A stretch of 64,000 nt of DNA, from NCBI RefSeq assembly GCF_020921035.1, contig NC_063155.1, positions 14,279,311 through 14,343,310 on the forward strand, written 5' to 3'. The position numbers were made by a program, and so were the translations under genes. The stretch is from Rhodamnia argentea (Eukaryota; Streptophyta; Magnoliopsida; Myrtales; Myrtaceae). Positions within the stretch are counted from its first letter, which is position 1; each line of letters starts with the position of its first letter. Below, one piece after another: positions 31,957 through 42,995 of the stretch. Below the pieces are notes generated by a model that made no database searches, was not told the DNA's origin, and saw only the letters and a list, made by a program, of their open reading frames with translations.

Positions 31957-34900
31957 TGTCGCGACCTCGCCTTCGGCCTCCCGCGGAGGGTCCGGCGGGG
32001 TTTAGAGGTATTGCCATAGGTCAATGGCATGGACTCTCCCAAGTCCTACCTCGCGTGAGATTGGATTTCTTTTTACCGATTAGCAAATTAAAATGCTATT
32101 AAGAGTCGCCACTAGCCTATTGGGGTCGGTTAGAAACCAATCGAGACACGGGAGGGTTATCTCGATTCCTACGCAACCAGAGCTTTTAAGTTCGGGGACT
32201 TGTTTACGCTAATTAGAAAATTAACGCCCTTTCGGTACCTAACCGGTTGATATTTCCTAAGGTGACCACACATTCTGCATATCATTTTAAGCTCATCAAG
32301 TATCTAACCAGTACTAAATGATCATGCATAATGTTTTTTCGTCATTTCATGCAATTACCTATTTATCCTTAACCTAACATATAGGGAAAGCGATTAACGG
32401 ACAATTTTTCAAAAGACAGTGTACATAAACACTCAATAAGATAAATATGTCAAATAAAGATCGGGATAAGCACATGCAGACCAAATCTATAATGGCGATA
32501 TTTAAACAAACAATTTCGACGCGAAAGTCGAATTACAACAGTAATCCGACCGGATTGGACATCGGTCTTCAATCAACGCCAATTTCAGGCTTAAAAGTTC
32601 ACATTAAGGGTAAAAAGGTCATGAAAATCATTTTTTTAATTTTCTGGAATTTTTCTGATTTTTTGAATTTTTTTTATTTATTTTTCAAATTTTTTATTAT
32701 TATTAATTTTTTAATTAAAGGGAACCGGGCCCGGGTCGGGTTCTCGGACCCGGGCCTAGATCAGGCCGTCGGACCTGATCAGGCCCGAGTGAGAACCAAA
32801 CCCGGGCCGGATGGACATAAAAGGGCTCAAGCCCGCTTTTCTTTTTTTTTTTCTTTTTCCCACGCCGGCCCGCTCGAATCAGCCCACACGAGCCCATTCT
32901 CCTCTCTTTGGAGCAGCCCACCAGCATCAACTTCCCTCTTATTTTCACGCCGGCCCACTTGAGAAACAACACAAACCAAGCCCAACTGATTTTCTTTGCT
33001 CTTTTTTCTTCACCAGCAGCCCACACAAAACAGCCCAATGTTCTTCATTTCACCAGCCCAGTCCTCTTGACAACTAAACCTACATGGGCCCAGCGTCCTT
33101 TATTCTCCACGCCAGCCCAACTCCTCTTCTTCTTTTATCTTTTTCATGCCAGGCCACTCCTCCTTCTTCTTTTATTTTTTTACGCTTGACCCACTCCTCC
33201 TATTCTTTATTCTCCAGCCCACACGAGCAAACTTTAGCCCCGCTCTTCTTCTTCTTCTTTTCATCAGCCCATGTGAGCAGTCCACAAGCCCAGAAACAAC
33301 CAACAAAAAAAACGTGATTCGGTCCCCCCATTCTCACTGTTCATTGTCTTCTCACTTGCGCCTGCAACATGCACCGCGACACCGGCTTCGCCTACGGCCG
33401 TGACCAAGCCTGACGCCGCGGGTCCGGGTGTGAGCACCAACGTCGACTTCGTCGGCCGCGAAGCTTCCGCCTCGGTCCGGCCTGACCTCCTTCGTTCTCC
33501 TAAAAAAAACGTCGTTGCGCTCTTCGTCGGGCCATCTCCGTCACCACGTCGGACAGCCCCGAGCTTTGCATCACCTCGGTTCGGGCTCGTCGTCCCCCTG
33601 GTTGCCGTTGCACCAACTAAACCCGAGCTCGTCGATTCTTTTCACGGGACGGGGATGCTCATCGGTGGTCTCCCGATCGTCGCCCCAACGCCTAGCTCTT
33701 GAAACTCTCGCCCAACACGGGCCGCCGAACCGACACCGCCCTAGCTTCCGTCACCTGCGCTTATGGTTTGAACCTCCTCATGCGCCGGAATCTCGCCTGA
33801 CCTTGAACCACTTAACCGGTCCCCTCCCCAAGCAACTCCTAAGTCTCACCATGAAACCCCGGAGAATCGACGACCACCAACAACGGGTTCAGTAGAGGTT
33901 CAAAACTACCATCGCTACTCCATTTCACACGGCTAAACCCCTCCGAATGGTCATCCACTCAAAAGACCGTCCATAGTTTGAAACCAAACAAAGACATTAA
34001 ACTACCAACCAAAGCAAACAAGTGCAGCCAAGTGACGGACCGAGAAAAGGAGTCGAAAACTTGCGATCGGACATGGGTATTATAGTTAAAACAGACCAAG
34101 AACTCAATAGCAAGACCCGTAACGGCCGAAACAACACGGTGGCCTAAGGCTCGCCGGTCCTAGAAATGGAAACTCTCGGCCCGGCGAGCTGCGAGGATGA
34201 AATGGGGACCACCAAGATCGAGAGAGGGGGCCAACCTTTACAAACGAGGTCACGGGTTCGCGGGTGACTTCTCGGAGATCGGCAGCTGCGCTCTTGTTCT
34301 CCTTAAGCTTCCTTCGCACCCCTTCTTCCTCCCTATTTTTTTTTTCGACCGAACCCCTTTCTTCCGGGAGCCGAACCAACCAGCCGCCCGCCCTCTCTCC
34401 TTCCTTTTTTCTTATTGTTGACTCCTTCCCCAAGCTTGCTTGCGTGGACGAGCGCAAAATCCGGTTGATGGAGACGTAGGTTGGTGAAAAACCACATGAG
34501 ATGTGCGGTGAAAATGAAAGTGACGTGAGTGTGTGCGGGTGAGTGATGTGAAGAGTGGGCTGGAGCAAGAAACACACGTGAGAAGGGCAAATAGCACAAG
34601 AAGAAATAAAAAGGAGAGGAAAGAAAAAGACTTGGGCCGAATGAATCAAGTGTGGGCCAGTAGACAAAGAGAAGAAAATGGAGTGACAAGAAGAATTGCC
34701 CAACCGGGCCGCACTATTCGGGTTTCGCCTTCGGGAGCCCGGATCCAACCGGCCCGATCTGATTTTTTTTTTTTTTAAAAAAACGAAATAAAATAATAAA
34801 ATAAAATTTTATTTTTGATTTTTTTTTACTCTATAGTACAACAAGAAAATATGCATATTCAATAGCTTATCATTTCTTTTTTTTTTTTTAACAATAGTTA

Positions 34901-35008
34901 TATATATTTTTTTATTTTTCTATTACGCAATAAGACGAAAATAAATTAGACGTGTTATTATTTAATAAATATATATAACACGGGGAACGCCAAAATTAGG
35001 TGTCAACA
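31957..35008. mobile_element. Solo LTR (about 3.05 kb, probably Ty3/Gypsy) inside the Copia LTR
   Basis: It starts TGTCGCGACC, ends ggtgtcaaca, and is flanked by perfect 5-bp duplications GAGAT (31952-31956 and 35009-35013). Removing it restores the Copia LTR. It contains the 'aagagtcgccacta' block (about 32100) known from long LTRs of plant Gypsy elements, a GC-rich palindrome-rich part (about 32720-32820) and CT-rich DNA with many open frames (32800-34750) that look like low-complexity artefacts. No internal domain (RT, IN) is present, so it arose by LTR-LTR recombination of a full element. Orientation and exact lineage are not certain. Confidence 0.85.
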
Positions 35009-35013
35009 GAGAT

Positions 35014-35275
35014 ATGTCAAGATATTTCAAAAGATTTGGGGGATAATCACTAAAGATTTATTAGTTAGGTTTTAAAGCGATAAGATCTTTAGGGATACCA
35101 ATATGATGATCTTTATTATTCAACACTTGTACCTTGTATCTTTTTATGCTCAGAAATAAGAAATCGTCTCTCTCCCGTGGACGTAGGCGGATTTTCGCCG
35201 AACCACGTAAATCTCTGCGTTCTTGATTATTCTTATTTTTCATCTTATCTAGTTAGAGAGCTCTTCCACACAACA
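35014..35275 (+). repeat. Copia left LTR, second part
   Basis: Continues the Copia LTR after the solo LTR (atgtcaagatatttcaaaag and on). It contains the conserved tcgtctctctcccgtggacg block and ends ...cacacaaca just before the primer site. Confidence 0.9.
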
Positions 35276-35277
35276 AT

Positions 35278-35289
35278 TGGTATCAGAGC
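35278..35289 (+). promoter_or_regulatory. Primer binding site, initiator tRNA-Met type
   Basis: tggtatcagagc, two bases after the LTR end, is complementary to the 3' end of initiator tRNA-Met, the usual Copia primer. Confidence 0.9.
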
Positions 35290-35329
35290 AATCTAGGTTC
35301 TTCGTTCTTGTATTGCGACTTTTGACTAG

Positions 35330-36806
35330 ATGGCTGGAAAAGGTTTGACTGTTCAATTCGATATCAAACAATTCACCGGGAAGAATCATTTTACACTATG
35401 GCGGAGAAGGATGAAGGATCTGTTGATTCAACATGGTTTATCAAAGGTTCTTACGGGAAGTTTGAACAAGCCGACCACCATAACCGATGATGACCGGGCC
35501 GGCATGGAGGAGAGGGCATGCAGCACGATCCAATTGAACCTATTGGACGAGGCCCTTTAATACGCAGCGAAAATCGATTCCTCTCCGGAGGTATGGCTCA
35601 AACTCGAAGCATCTACATGACAAAATCTCTTATGAACAAGTTATTCGTGAAGAATAGATTGTATTCGTTGCAGATGAGTAAAGAAGGAGATCTGTTGGAA
35701 CACCTCAACGTGTTCAATCGGATGATCGGTGAACTTACAAGCTTGGAGGTAAAGTTTGAGGATAAAGATATAGCGCTTCTACTATTGGCGTCGTTGCCAG
35801 ATTCGTTTGACCACTTGGTGACTACGCTCCTTTATGGCAAGGAAACCCCGGAGATTAGAGAGGTGACTGCTGCCCTAATTTCTAACGACACCCGAAAAAG
35901 GGCAAGTAGTTCAAAATCTTCGGGAGAGGGACTCTTTGGGAAGGAGAAAAGCAGTCAAGGAAGAGGAAGATCAACGGATCGAGGATCAAGCCGTAGGGGT
36001 CGATCAAAATCCAAGGGAAGGTTTAAAGAAAGATGCTACAGATGTAATGAGGAAGGGCATACCAAGAGATTCTGTCCAAATAAGAATGAGAAAAAGAAGA
36101 AGAGCTCGGATGAAGCAAGTATAGTCGACAGCACTAAGACTAATGATGGGGACGTCTTGTCCATATCGTCGGGGAAGGACACCTTCGAAGATTCGTGGAT
36201 CTTGGACTCCGGATGCACTTATCATATGTGTCCTTATCGAGAAACCTTCGATGAGTACAAGGCATATGATGGTGGTTTAGTTCTCATGGGGAATGACACT
36301 TCGTGTAAGACTGTAGGAGTTGGAACCATGAAAATCGGGATGTTTGATGGCATGATCGGAACCCTAGCGGATGTGCATCACGTGCCAGGTCTAAGGAAGA
36401 ATCTGATTTCGGTGGGAGCACTTGAATCCAATGGGTGTAAGTACTTGGCTCAAGATGGAGTATTGAAGGTGATAAAGGGAGCTCGGGTTGTTCTAAAGGG
36501 ACAGATGCACAGTAACCTATATCGACTTATAGGAACCACGGTGCAAGGTGGAGCATCTATGTCCACGAATGCTAGCACGGAGACAGATAACACCTATCTA
36601 TGGCATATGCGTCATGGGCATATGGGGGAAAGAGGATTGATGGAGCTTCACAAGAGGAATACACTCCAAGGTATGAAAACATGCAAATTAGATTTCTACA
36701 AATTTTGTGTTCTAGGAAAACAATGTAGAGTACGGTTTAAGGTTGCAACTCATATGAGCAAGGGCGTGCTCGAGTATGTACATACAAATGTATGGGGTCC
36801 TTCATG
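35330..36806 (+). pseudogene. Copia gag, protease and start of integrase, broken
   Basis: ATG at 35330 opens a TNT1-like gag (DIKQFTGKNHFTLWRRRMKD). A TAA at about 35558 ends the first frame, but coding continues in the same frame. A CCHC knuckle (CYRCNEEGHTKRFC, about 36035) and the protease active site (WILDSGCTYHMC, about 36200) follow. The integrase HHCC region (HMRHGHMGERG...CVLGKQ) begins near 36600. In the next block the first catalytic Asp is replaced by Asn (YVHTNVWGP). An abrupt jump follows at about 36800, where roughly 75-80 expected bases are missing and the frame shifts. The gag and pol cannot be made intact. Confidence 0.85.
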
Positions 36807-37660
36807 AGATACAAAAGTGAGGTCTGTGATAAGTTCAAAGAATGGAAAGCCAAAGTTGAGACTTCAACGGGGAAGAAGCTGAAGTGCTTGAGATCGGACA
36901 ATGGTGGAGAGTACAAATTGATACCGTTCATAGAGTTTTGCAAGAATGAAAGGATTATACGTCACTTTACAGTTCCAGATACGTCCCAACAGAATGGCGT
37001 AGCGGAAAGGATAAACCGGACCTTACTAGAGAGAGCTTGGAGCATGAGGCTACATGCGAAATTGAGCAAGGAATTTTGGGCAGAAGCCGTTTGCATGGCG
37101 TGTTATCTTGTGAATCGGTCTCCATCAACTGCAATTGAATGCAAAATTCCGGAAGAGGTATGGACCGATAAAATTGTCGATTATTCTAATTTAAGAATAT
37201 TCGGTTGTCCCGCTTTTGTACATGTGCAGAGTTCGAAGCGCTCGAAGTTGGACCCAAAGTCAAAATAGTGCATATTTCTCTGTTATGAGAAAGGAGTGAA
37301 AGGCTACAAATTATGGGATCCAAGTGAGAAGAAAGTTCTGACGAGCGGGGATGTTGTGTTCGATGAATCCGCAATGTTGAAGTCAAGCTACGTACCACAC
37401 GTGGCTATTGAAGAGGAGAGTGATAAATCTATCGTTAAGGTGGAGTTTGAAGCCGGAGAATCTACAGAGAATGGCGAGTCATCCGATGAAGCTCCGGAAG
37501 TTAAAGAAACAGTAGAAATTCCTCATATTATTGTGACGGGTTGAGGAAGACGCACTCTCAAAGCACCGAAGAGGTACGGTTTTGAGGACATGGTTGCTTA
37601 TGCTCTTATTGTAGGTCCGGCGATCCAAGCTCCTATTATGAAGCTTTGAAAAGTGATCAC
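36807..37660 (+). pseudogene. Copia integrase remainder and linker, broken
   Basis: After the deletion the frame continues with KCLRSDNGGEY (second catalytic Asp) and the Glu block GVAERINRTL, then the NRSPSTAIECKIPEEVW and FGCPAFVHV segments. A TAG near 37266 and a TGA near 37544 interrupt the following C-terminal region. The missing stretch and the D-to-N change at the first catalytic site leave no working integrase. Confidence 0.8.
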
Positions 37661-38596
37661 AAAGAAAAATGGATGACTGTTATGATGGAGGAGATGGAAT
37701 CGTTACAAAAGAATGAAACGTAGCGACTTGTGAAGAAACCCTAGGATCGGAAAGTCATTGGCTGCAAATGGGTTCTTCAAAAAAAGGAAGTAGCGATAGA
37801 TAAAGAGCAAGAGAGATACAAGGTTTGACTTATTGCTAAAGGCTATGCACGTAAAGAGGGGATCGATTATGATGAAATATTTTCCCTAGTTGTGAAACAC
37901 ATGTCAATTCGTGTTTTACTAGCTATTGTGGCCATATATGACTTGGAGCTTGAGCAGCTAGATGTGAAGACAGCATTCCTTCATGGAAACTTGGAGGAGA
38001 AAATTTACATGGAGCAGCCCAAAGGCTTCAAGGTGAAAGGGAAAGAGAATCATGTTTGTTTGCTGAAGAGATCACTTTACGATTTAGAGCAATCTCCGAG
38101 GCAATGGAATAAAAAGTTTGATTCTTTTATGCTTCGTATTGGCTACATGAGGAGTGTGCATGATCCTTGTGTCTATTACATAGTTTTGGATGATAAGTCA
38201 CTTATTCTGTTGATGCTCTATGTTGATGATATGTTGATTGCTATAAGAAAAATGGGAGATATTATTTCACTAAAGTCTCGGTTAAGCAACGAGTTTGAAA
38301 TGAAGGATTTTTGTGCTGCAAAAAAGATCCTTGGCATAGAAATCTTTCAAGATAGACATGCAAGTAAACTTTGGGTAAATCGGAAGAAGTACGTTGAGAA
38401 GGTCTTGGAGAGGTTCAACATGGGAAAAGCTAAATCGGTTTGTACACCTTTAGCAAATCACTTCAGATTATCCGAGAAACAATGGCCTAGTTCACATGAG
38501 GATGTGGCAAAGATGTCTCGAGTACCCTATGCCGGTGCAATAGGGAGCCTCATGTATGCTATGGTTTGTAACAGATCGGATTTGGCCATGCGGTGA
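37661..38596 (+). pseudogene. Copia reverse transcriptase, broken
   Basis: The start of the RT is frame-damaged (37661-37890). From 37892 an open frame of 234 codons carries the core: LDVKTAFLHGNLEEKIYMEQ, LKRSLYDLEQSPRQW, and the catalytic box YVDDM (about 38220-38234), ending at a TGA near 38594. It would make cDNA of the element. Confidence 0.85.
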
Positions 38597-39036
38597 GCCT
38601 TGTTAGCCGATACATAAGCAATCCGGGTAAGGAGCATTGGGAAGCTGTTAAGTAGATTTTTCGTTATTTGGATGGAACTACCGGAATGGGTTTGATGTTC
38701 GGTTCAAAGGAAGAATCGATCGATTTAGCAGGTTATGTCGATTCAGACTTCGTTGGTGATTTGGACAAGCGAAGGTCCATCACAGGATACATCTTTACTC
38801 TTGGAGGTGGAGCTATTTCGTGGAGAGCAATGCTTCGGTCTACTATAGCATTGTCTATAACCAAAGGCGAGTATATGGTAGCAAGCGAGGCTGCGAAGGA
38901 GGGAATATGGCTGATCGGCTTGGTCACAGAGTTGGGTTTAAAGCAGAAAAGTGTTACTCTATATTGTGATAGCCAAAGTACAATATGTCTCGCTAAGAAT
39001 CAAGTGTTTCATTCCAGAACGAAACACATTGAAGTT
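38597..39036 (+). pseudogene. Copia RNase H, interrupted by the LINE
   Basis: Read through from the RT, with a stop near 38653. The RNase H motifs are YVDSDFVGDLDKRRSITGY, SITKGEYMVASEAAKE and YCDSQSTICLAKN. The frame breaks at the LINE insertion (39037). The last codons of the protein lie beyond it at 45460-45611 (VRYHKIREFVENGSIALEKI, then a one-base frameshift). This shows the insertion cut a once-continuous frame. Confidence 0.85.
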
Positions 39037-39336
39037 TTTTTTTTTTTTTTGGTAAGTTAAGTATGTATAACTTTTCAAAGCACTAGGTAACAAGAGTAGC
39101 CGAACACAAAAACCTTGACCCAATTAGGACACAAGAATTTGTCCTAGAGGGGTCAAATGTTATGCGGCGCAAAAGACATGTGAGAGCAAGAAGGGGAAGA
39201 TCCCCGGAGGCCATACAAGCGGCCTAACCATGTGGTGCTAACAAGAAGACCGCTAACCGGCGAAAGCACCGTCGAAGAGTCTACAAACTATACGGCGAAA
39301 ACAGCAGCCAAAAAGGAGTAAATACTGCTAAACGAC

Positions 39337-42300
39337 CTAAGGACGAGCCTCAAAGATGGCGGGGGAGAGACCCCAACTACTTTGTAACCGACGATTCCAA
39401 GGGGTATCGTTGACTGTTCCAAGAGAAATGGCTTTGTCCTTGACCACCTTAATGAGGTGTTTAATCATTTCCGGTACAAAAAGGGCCTTGCTCCGAAATA
39501 AGATGTCATTCCGCTTGGTCCATATAAGGTGACAAAGCGCACCATGGGAGAATCCGGCAAGTCGGTGAGAGAAAGACCGGCCACCTATGTACGTCATGGC
39601 CCAACGGATGTGTTCTTGCCAAGGACGGTTCCTCCATGTTAACCGACATTTGGCTGCCCAAAACAAGGCCAAGCTACCCGTAACCGAGCACCCAAAGAAT
39701 AGATGATCCACGGAATCCGGTCTCCTTCGGCAGAAGGCACAAGTCCCATCGGTGATCCTGCGGTTTTGGATTAGTAAAGTGCGGGTAGGTATGCGGTTGA
39801 GAGTGACTAACCACATGAGAAAGGCGTGACGCGGAGTAATGTCCCGGTCCCACACAAAAGAGTGCCAAGGAGCAGCCCGACCTTTGGACTCGATGAAGTC
39901 CCAGGCCGACGCCACCGAGAAAGTACCCGACGGGTGGGCTTGCCAGGTGAGTATGTCATCTCCATTGTCGTTGAAAGAAGGTGCCGGCTCCGCCCACCCC
40001 AAAATGGTATTCCGTGAGTCCGACGGTGGCCAATCCGAGTCATAAAAGGAGCGCACTGTGGCTTCATGCGGTATCCTGGAACGGTAGATATCCCTACTAG
40101 AAAAGAGCCCGAAGAGGGGGCCTTTGTCGTGCCACCAATCGTACCAGAAAGCCGTCGTACGTCCATTTCTTAACTTCCATCGGAATTGTGAAGAGAAATC
40201 CACGCGGAGGTCGAGTATCTTCTTCCATGTCCATGAGCAGAATGTGGGTTTGGTAGCCACCCAAAAATTAGTGTTCTTCGGGAAAGTCGAGTGAATCCAC
40301 TTGCACCACAAGGACTCTTTATCGGTGAATAGGGTCCATATATGTTTGAGGGTCATGGCCTTGTTGTAATCCACAAGCCTGCGAATCCCCAAGCCTCCCT
40401 CGTCTTTGGGAAGACATATGTCCGCCCGGGACACCTTGGCACCCCCAACACCAAGGTTAGGACCTTTCCAAAGAAAGCGTCGTAGAATACGCTCAATATC
40501 ATGCAAGATGGACCTTGGGAGGGTGAAAATGCTAGCCCAGTAAACATGGATCGAATGTAAGACAGACTTGATGAGCTGTAGACGACCGGCATAAGACAAG
40601 AACCTTTGGGCCCAAGACCTTACTCTAGCCGTGATAGAGTCCACCAATACCTTGCAATGAGTCTTGCTTAGTCTAGATGCAATAATAGGTACCCCTAAGT
40701 AGCGGAATGGAAGAGTACCTTGTTGGAAGCCCAAGCACTCCCGGATTTGGTCATGAAGACTCGAAGTGCCACCAGAGAAGAAGATGTTGCTTTTGTTCCG
40801 GTTTGGCTTCAAACCCGACCACCCCGAGAATATATCCAACCCCTCTTTAAGCAACCGTACCGACCCGATGTGGGCCTCGGTGAATAAGAGGACATCATCG
40901 ACAAAGAATAAATGCGATAGTCGGGAAGATTTGCATCTCCGGAAATATTTGAAGTCCGGAAGATTGGTCTTGGCACGGAGAATACCGGAGAAAACTTCCA
41001 TAACCAAGGTGAATAAGTAAGGGGATAGGGGGTCACCTTGTCTAATGCCTGCATTCTTGGAGAAGAAGCCATGGAGCTCACCGTTAATAGCGACGGAAAA
41101 CCGTGGCGAGGAGATGCATTCCATGATCAACCTAACAAGAAAGGAGGGGAACCGAAATGCTTGTAACACCATTTCAAGGAAAGACCAATCCATCGTATCA
41201 TAGGCCTTCTGGAAGTCAACCTTGATTGCACATTTTGGAAGATATGGCTGATGATGAAAGTTCGCAAACAACTCTTGAGCGAGCAATATGTTATCACTAA
41301 TCCTTCTTCCTTTGACAAAAGCCGTTTGAGATGAATTAACAATGGAGGGCAAGACACTAGCAATTCGGTTGGCTATGATCTTGGTTATACATTTGTAGAC
41401 GGTGTTGCAACAAGCAATAGGCCGAAACTCACCCATAGCCGAGGCATTGGGTGTCTTGGGAACCAAGGAGAGGATAGTTGTGTTGGTCTCTTTGAGAAGA
41501 CAACCCGTGGAAAAGAAATCCTTGACTGCCAATATTACCGACGGACCAACAGTTTCCCATGAAGTTGTGAAGAATTCCACATTGAAACCATCGGGGCCAG
41601 GAGCTTTACCTCTAGCAAGGGAGGAGAAGGTGCATCTGATCTCCTCGTCCGTGACATGTCGAGATAGGGAGTTGATTTGGTCGTCATCTAGAGTACGACC
41701 AATGTAGCCGCGTATATCTGAAATCCCAGTACAAGTAGAGGTCGAATCCCCATTGAGCAGCTGTTGAAAGTGTCCTACAATGTGTTCCCGCACCAGATTC
41801 GGTTCGGTCAAGACGACACCAGTGGAGTCTAAAACCGAGAGGATGCGGTTGCGGTGGTGTCTTTTGTTAACAAAATGGTGGAAGTATCTTGTGTTGTGAT
41901 CCCCCTCTTTAAGCCACCGAATTCTTGACTTACGCTTGTAGAACGATTCCTCCCGAAGTCTAAGTTCCGAGAACGCACGAAGGTGTTCTAGCTCCCGGTC
42001 AACCAAGCTACGGTTCGTGGGATCCCGTTCTAGGGCATCCTGTATTGAAAAGAGGGCTAATCTTGCTTGTTCTGTCCGGTTGGAGATGTCCGAGAACGAG
42101 CTTGTATTTAGTTGTTTGAGACGTGCTTTGAGGAGCCCGAGCTTGCAACATACCTTGTACATAGGAGAACCGCCGACAGGTGTGCTCCAAGCACGTGTGA
42201 CAATATCCTTGTAGGACGGATGAGACGTCCAGTAGTTAAAAAACTTAAAAGGTCTTTTGGATACCGGAGGGGGGACGATCTTGACAACCATAGGCGTGTG

Positions 42301-42972
42301 GTCCGAGATGCCAGGTGCCAAGAAAGCCGCCTCGGAGAAGGAGAAGACACGGCTCCAGTGTTCATTGATGAGGACTCGATCAATCTTACGTTGCTTGCGA
42401 GAATCTCCGGAAGAGGTAGCCCATGTGAACCTATGCCCAACATATCTGAGATCGTCAAGTCCAGCATGAGTTAGGCAATCTCCAAATTCATCGAAGGCGG
42501 GGATCCAAGCGTTTGAGCTACCCATCCTGTCGGTGTGATCCCGAATGGCATTGAAGTCCCCTGCTACCATCCACGGATCTTCACCTCCGCCGAGACGAAT
42601 AAGGTCCGCCCAAAGGGCTCTCCGCGCCACAAAAGTGTGCTCACCATAGGCAACCGAAAGATAACAAGACTTGTTCATGGTAATATAATTAAGATGAACA
42701 TGGATCAACCGAGCATGAGTCAATAGAACAAGAATATCAACGTCCCGAGGATTCCAACCAATCCATATCCTACCTCGAGACGAATAATCATAGTTGGAAG
42801 TCCACCGCCAACCCGATAGTAAACCACTGGATATGGATTCAAAACGAGATTGCTTCACCTTAGTCTCCAGAATTCCTATACAAGAAAGCCGGTTGATCCT
42901 TACAAGGGACCGGATTTCAGCTTGTTTAAGGGGGTTAACTAGGCCCCTAATATTCCAAAATGCAAGAAACAT
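39337..42972 (-). CDS. L1 ORF2: endonuclease-reverse transcriptase, intact
   Basis: 1211 codons, ATG at 42972. The N-terminal apurinic-type endonuclease shows catalytic residues Asn7 (WNIRG), Glu36 (ILETK), Asp139/Asn141 (GDFN), Asp198, and Asp224/His225 (SDH). The reverse transcriptase follows at about 490-760, with KVDFQKAYD (Asp586), GIRQGDPLSPYLF, and the catalytic box FVDD (690-693) where FADD is the usual plant form. The C-terminal CCHC-like zf-RVT domain (about 1060-1150) has CAFCRRR...HLFFGC. The protein nicks chromosomal DNA and copies the element RNA there. No stop or frameshift was seen, so it could in principle encode an active enzyme; expression is unknown. It lies 23 bases after ORF1. 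Confidence 0.95.
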   Translation of the reverse strand: MFLAFWNIRGLVNPLKQAEIRSLVRINRLSCIGILETKVKQSRFESISSGLLSGWRWTSNYDYSSRGRIWIGWNPRDVDILVLLTHARLIHVHLNYITMNKSCYLSVAYGEHTFVARRALWADLIRLGGGEDPWMVAGDFNAIRDHTDRMGSSNAWIPAFDEFGDCLTHAGLDDLRYVGHRFTWATSSGDSRKQRKIDRVLINEHWSRVFSFSEAAFLAPGISDHTPMVVKIVPPPVSKRPFKFFNYWTSHPSYKDIVTRAWSTPVGGSPMYKVCCKLGLLKARLKQLNTSSFSDISNRTEQARLALFSIQDALERDPTNRSLVDRELEHLRAFSELRLREESFYKRKSRIRWLKEGDHNTRYFHHFVNKRHHRNRILSVLDSTGVVLTEPNLVREHIVGHFQQLLNGDSTSTCTGISDIRGYIGRTLDDDQINSLSRHVTDEEIRCTFSSLARGKAPGPDGFNVEFFTTSWETVGPSVILAVKDFFSTGCLLKETNTTILSLVPKTPNASAMGEFRPIACCNTVYKCITKIIANRIASVLPSIVNSSQTAFVKGRRISDNILLAQELFANFHHQPYLPKCAIKVDFQKAYDTMDWSFLEMVLQAFRFPSFLVRLIMECISSPRFSVAINGELHGFFSKNAGIRQGDPLSPYLFTLVMEVFSGILRAKTNLPDFKYFRRCKSSRLSHLFFVDDVLLFTEAHIGSVRLLKEGLDIFSGWSGLKPNRNKSNIFFSGGTSSLHDQIRECLGFQQGTLPFRYLGVPIIASRLSKTHCKVLVDSITARVRSWAQRFLSYAGRLQLIKSVLHSIHVYWASIFTLPRSILHDIERILRRFLWKGPNLGVGGAKVSRADICLPKDEGGLGIRRLVDYNKAMTLKHIWTLFTDKESLWCKWIHSTFPKNTNFWVATKPTFCSWTWKKILDLRVDFSSQFRWKLRNGRTTAFWYDWWHDKGPLFGLFSSRDIYRSRIPHEATVRSFYDSDWPPSDSRNTILGWAEPAPSFNDNGDDILTWQAHPSGTFSVASAWDFIESKGRAAPWHSFVWDRDITPRHAFLMWLVTLNRIPTRTLLIQNRRITDGTCAFCRRRPDSVDHLFFGCSVTGSLALFWAAKCRLTWRNRPWQEHIRWAMTYIGGRSFSHRLAGFSHGALCHLIWTKRNDILFRSKALFVPEMIKHLIKVVKDKAISLGTVNDTPWNRRLQSSWGLSPAIFEARP

Positions 42973-42995
42973 ATATACAAGGGGGAGAGGGGAGG

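Noticed and set aside
33400..34748. Long open frames in the solo LTR
   Set aside because: Low-complexity CT- and AG-rich DNA inside an LTR; no domain.
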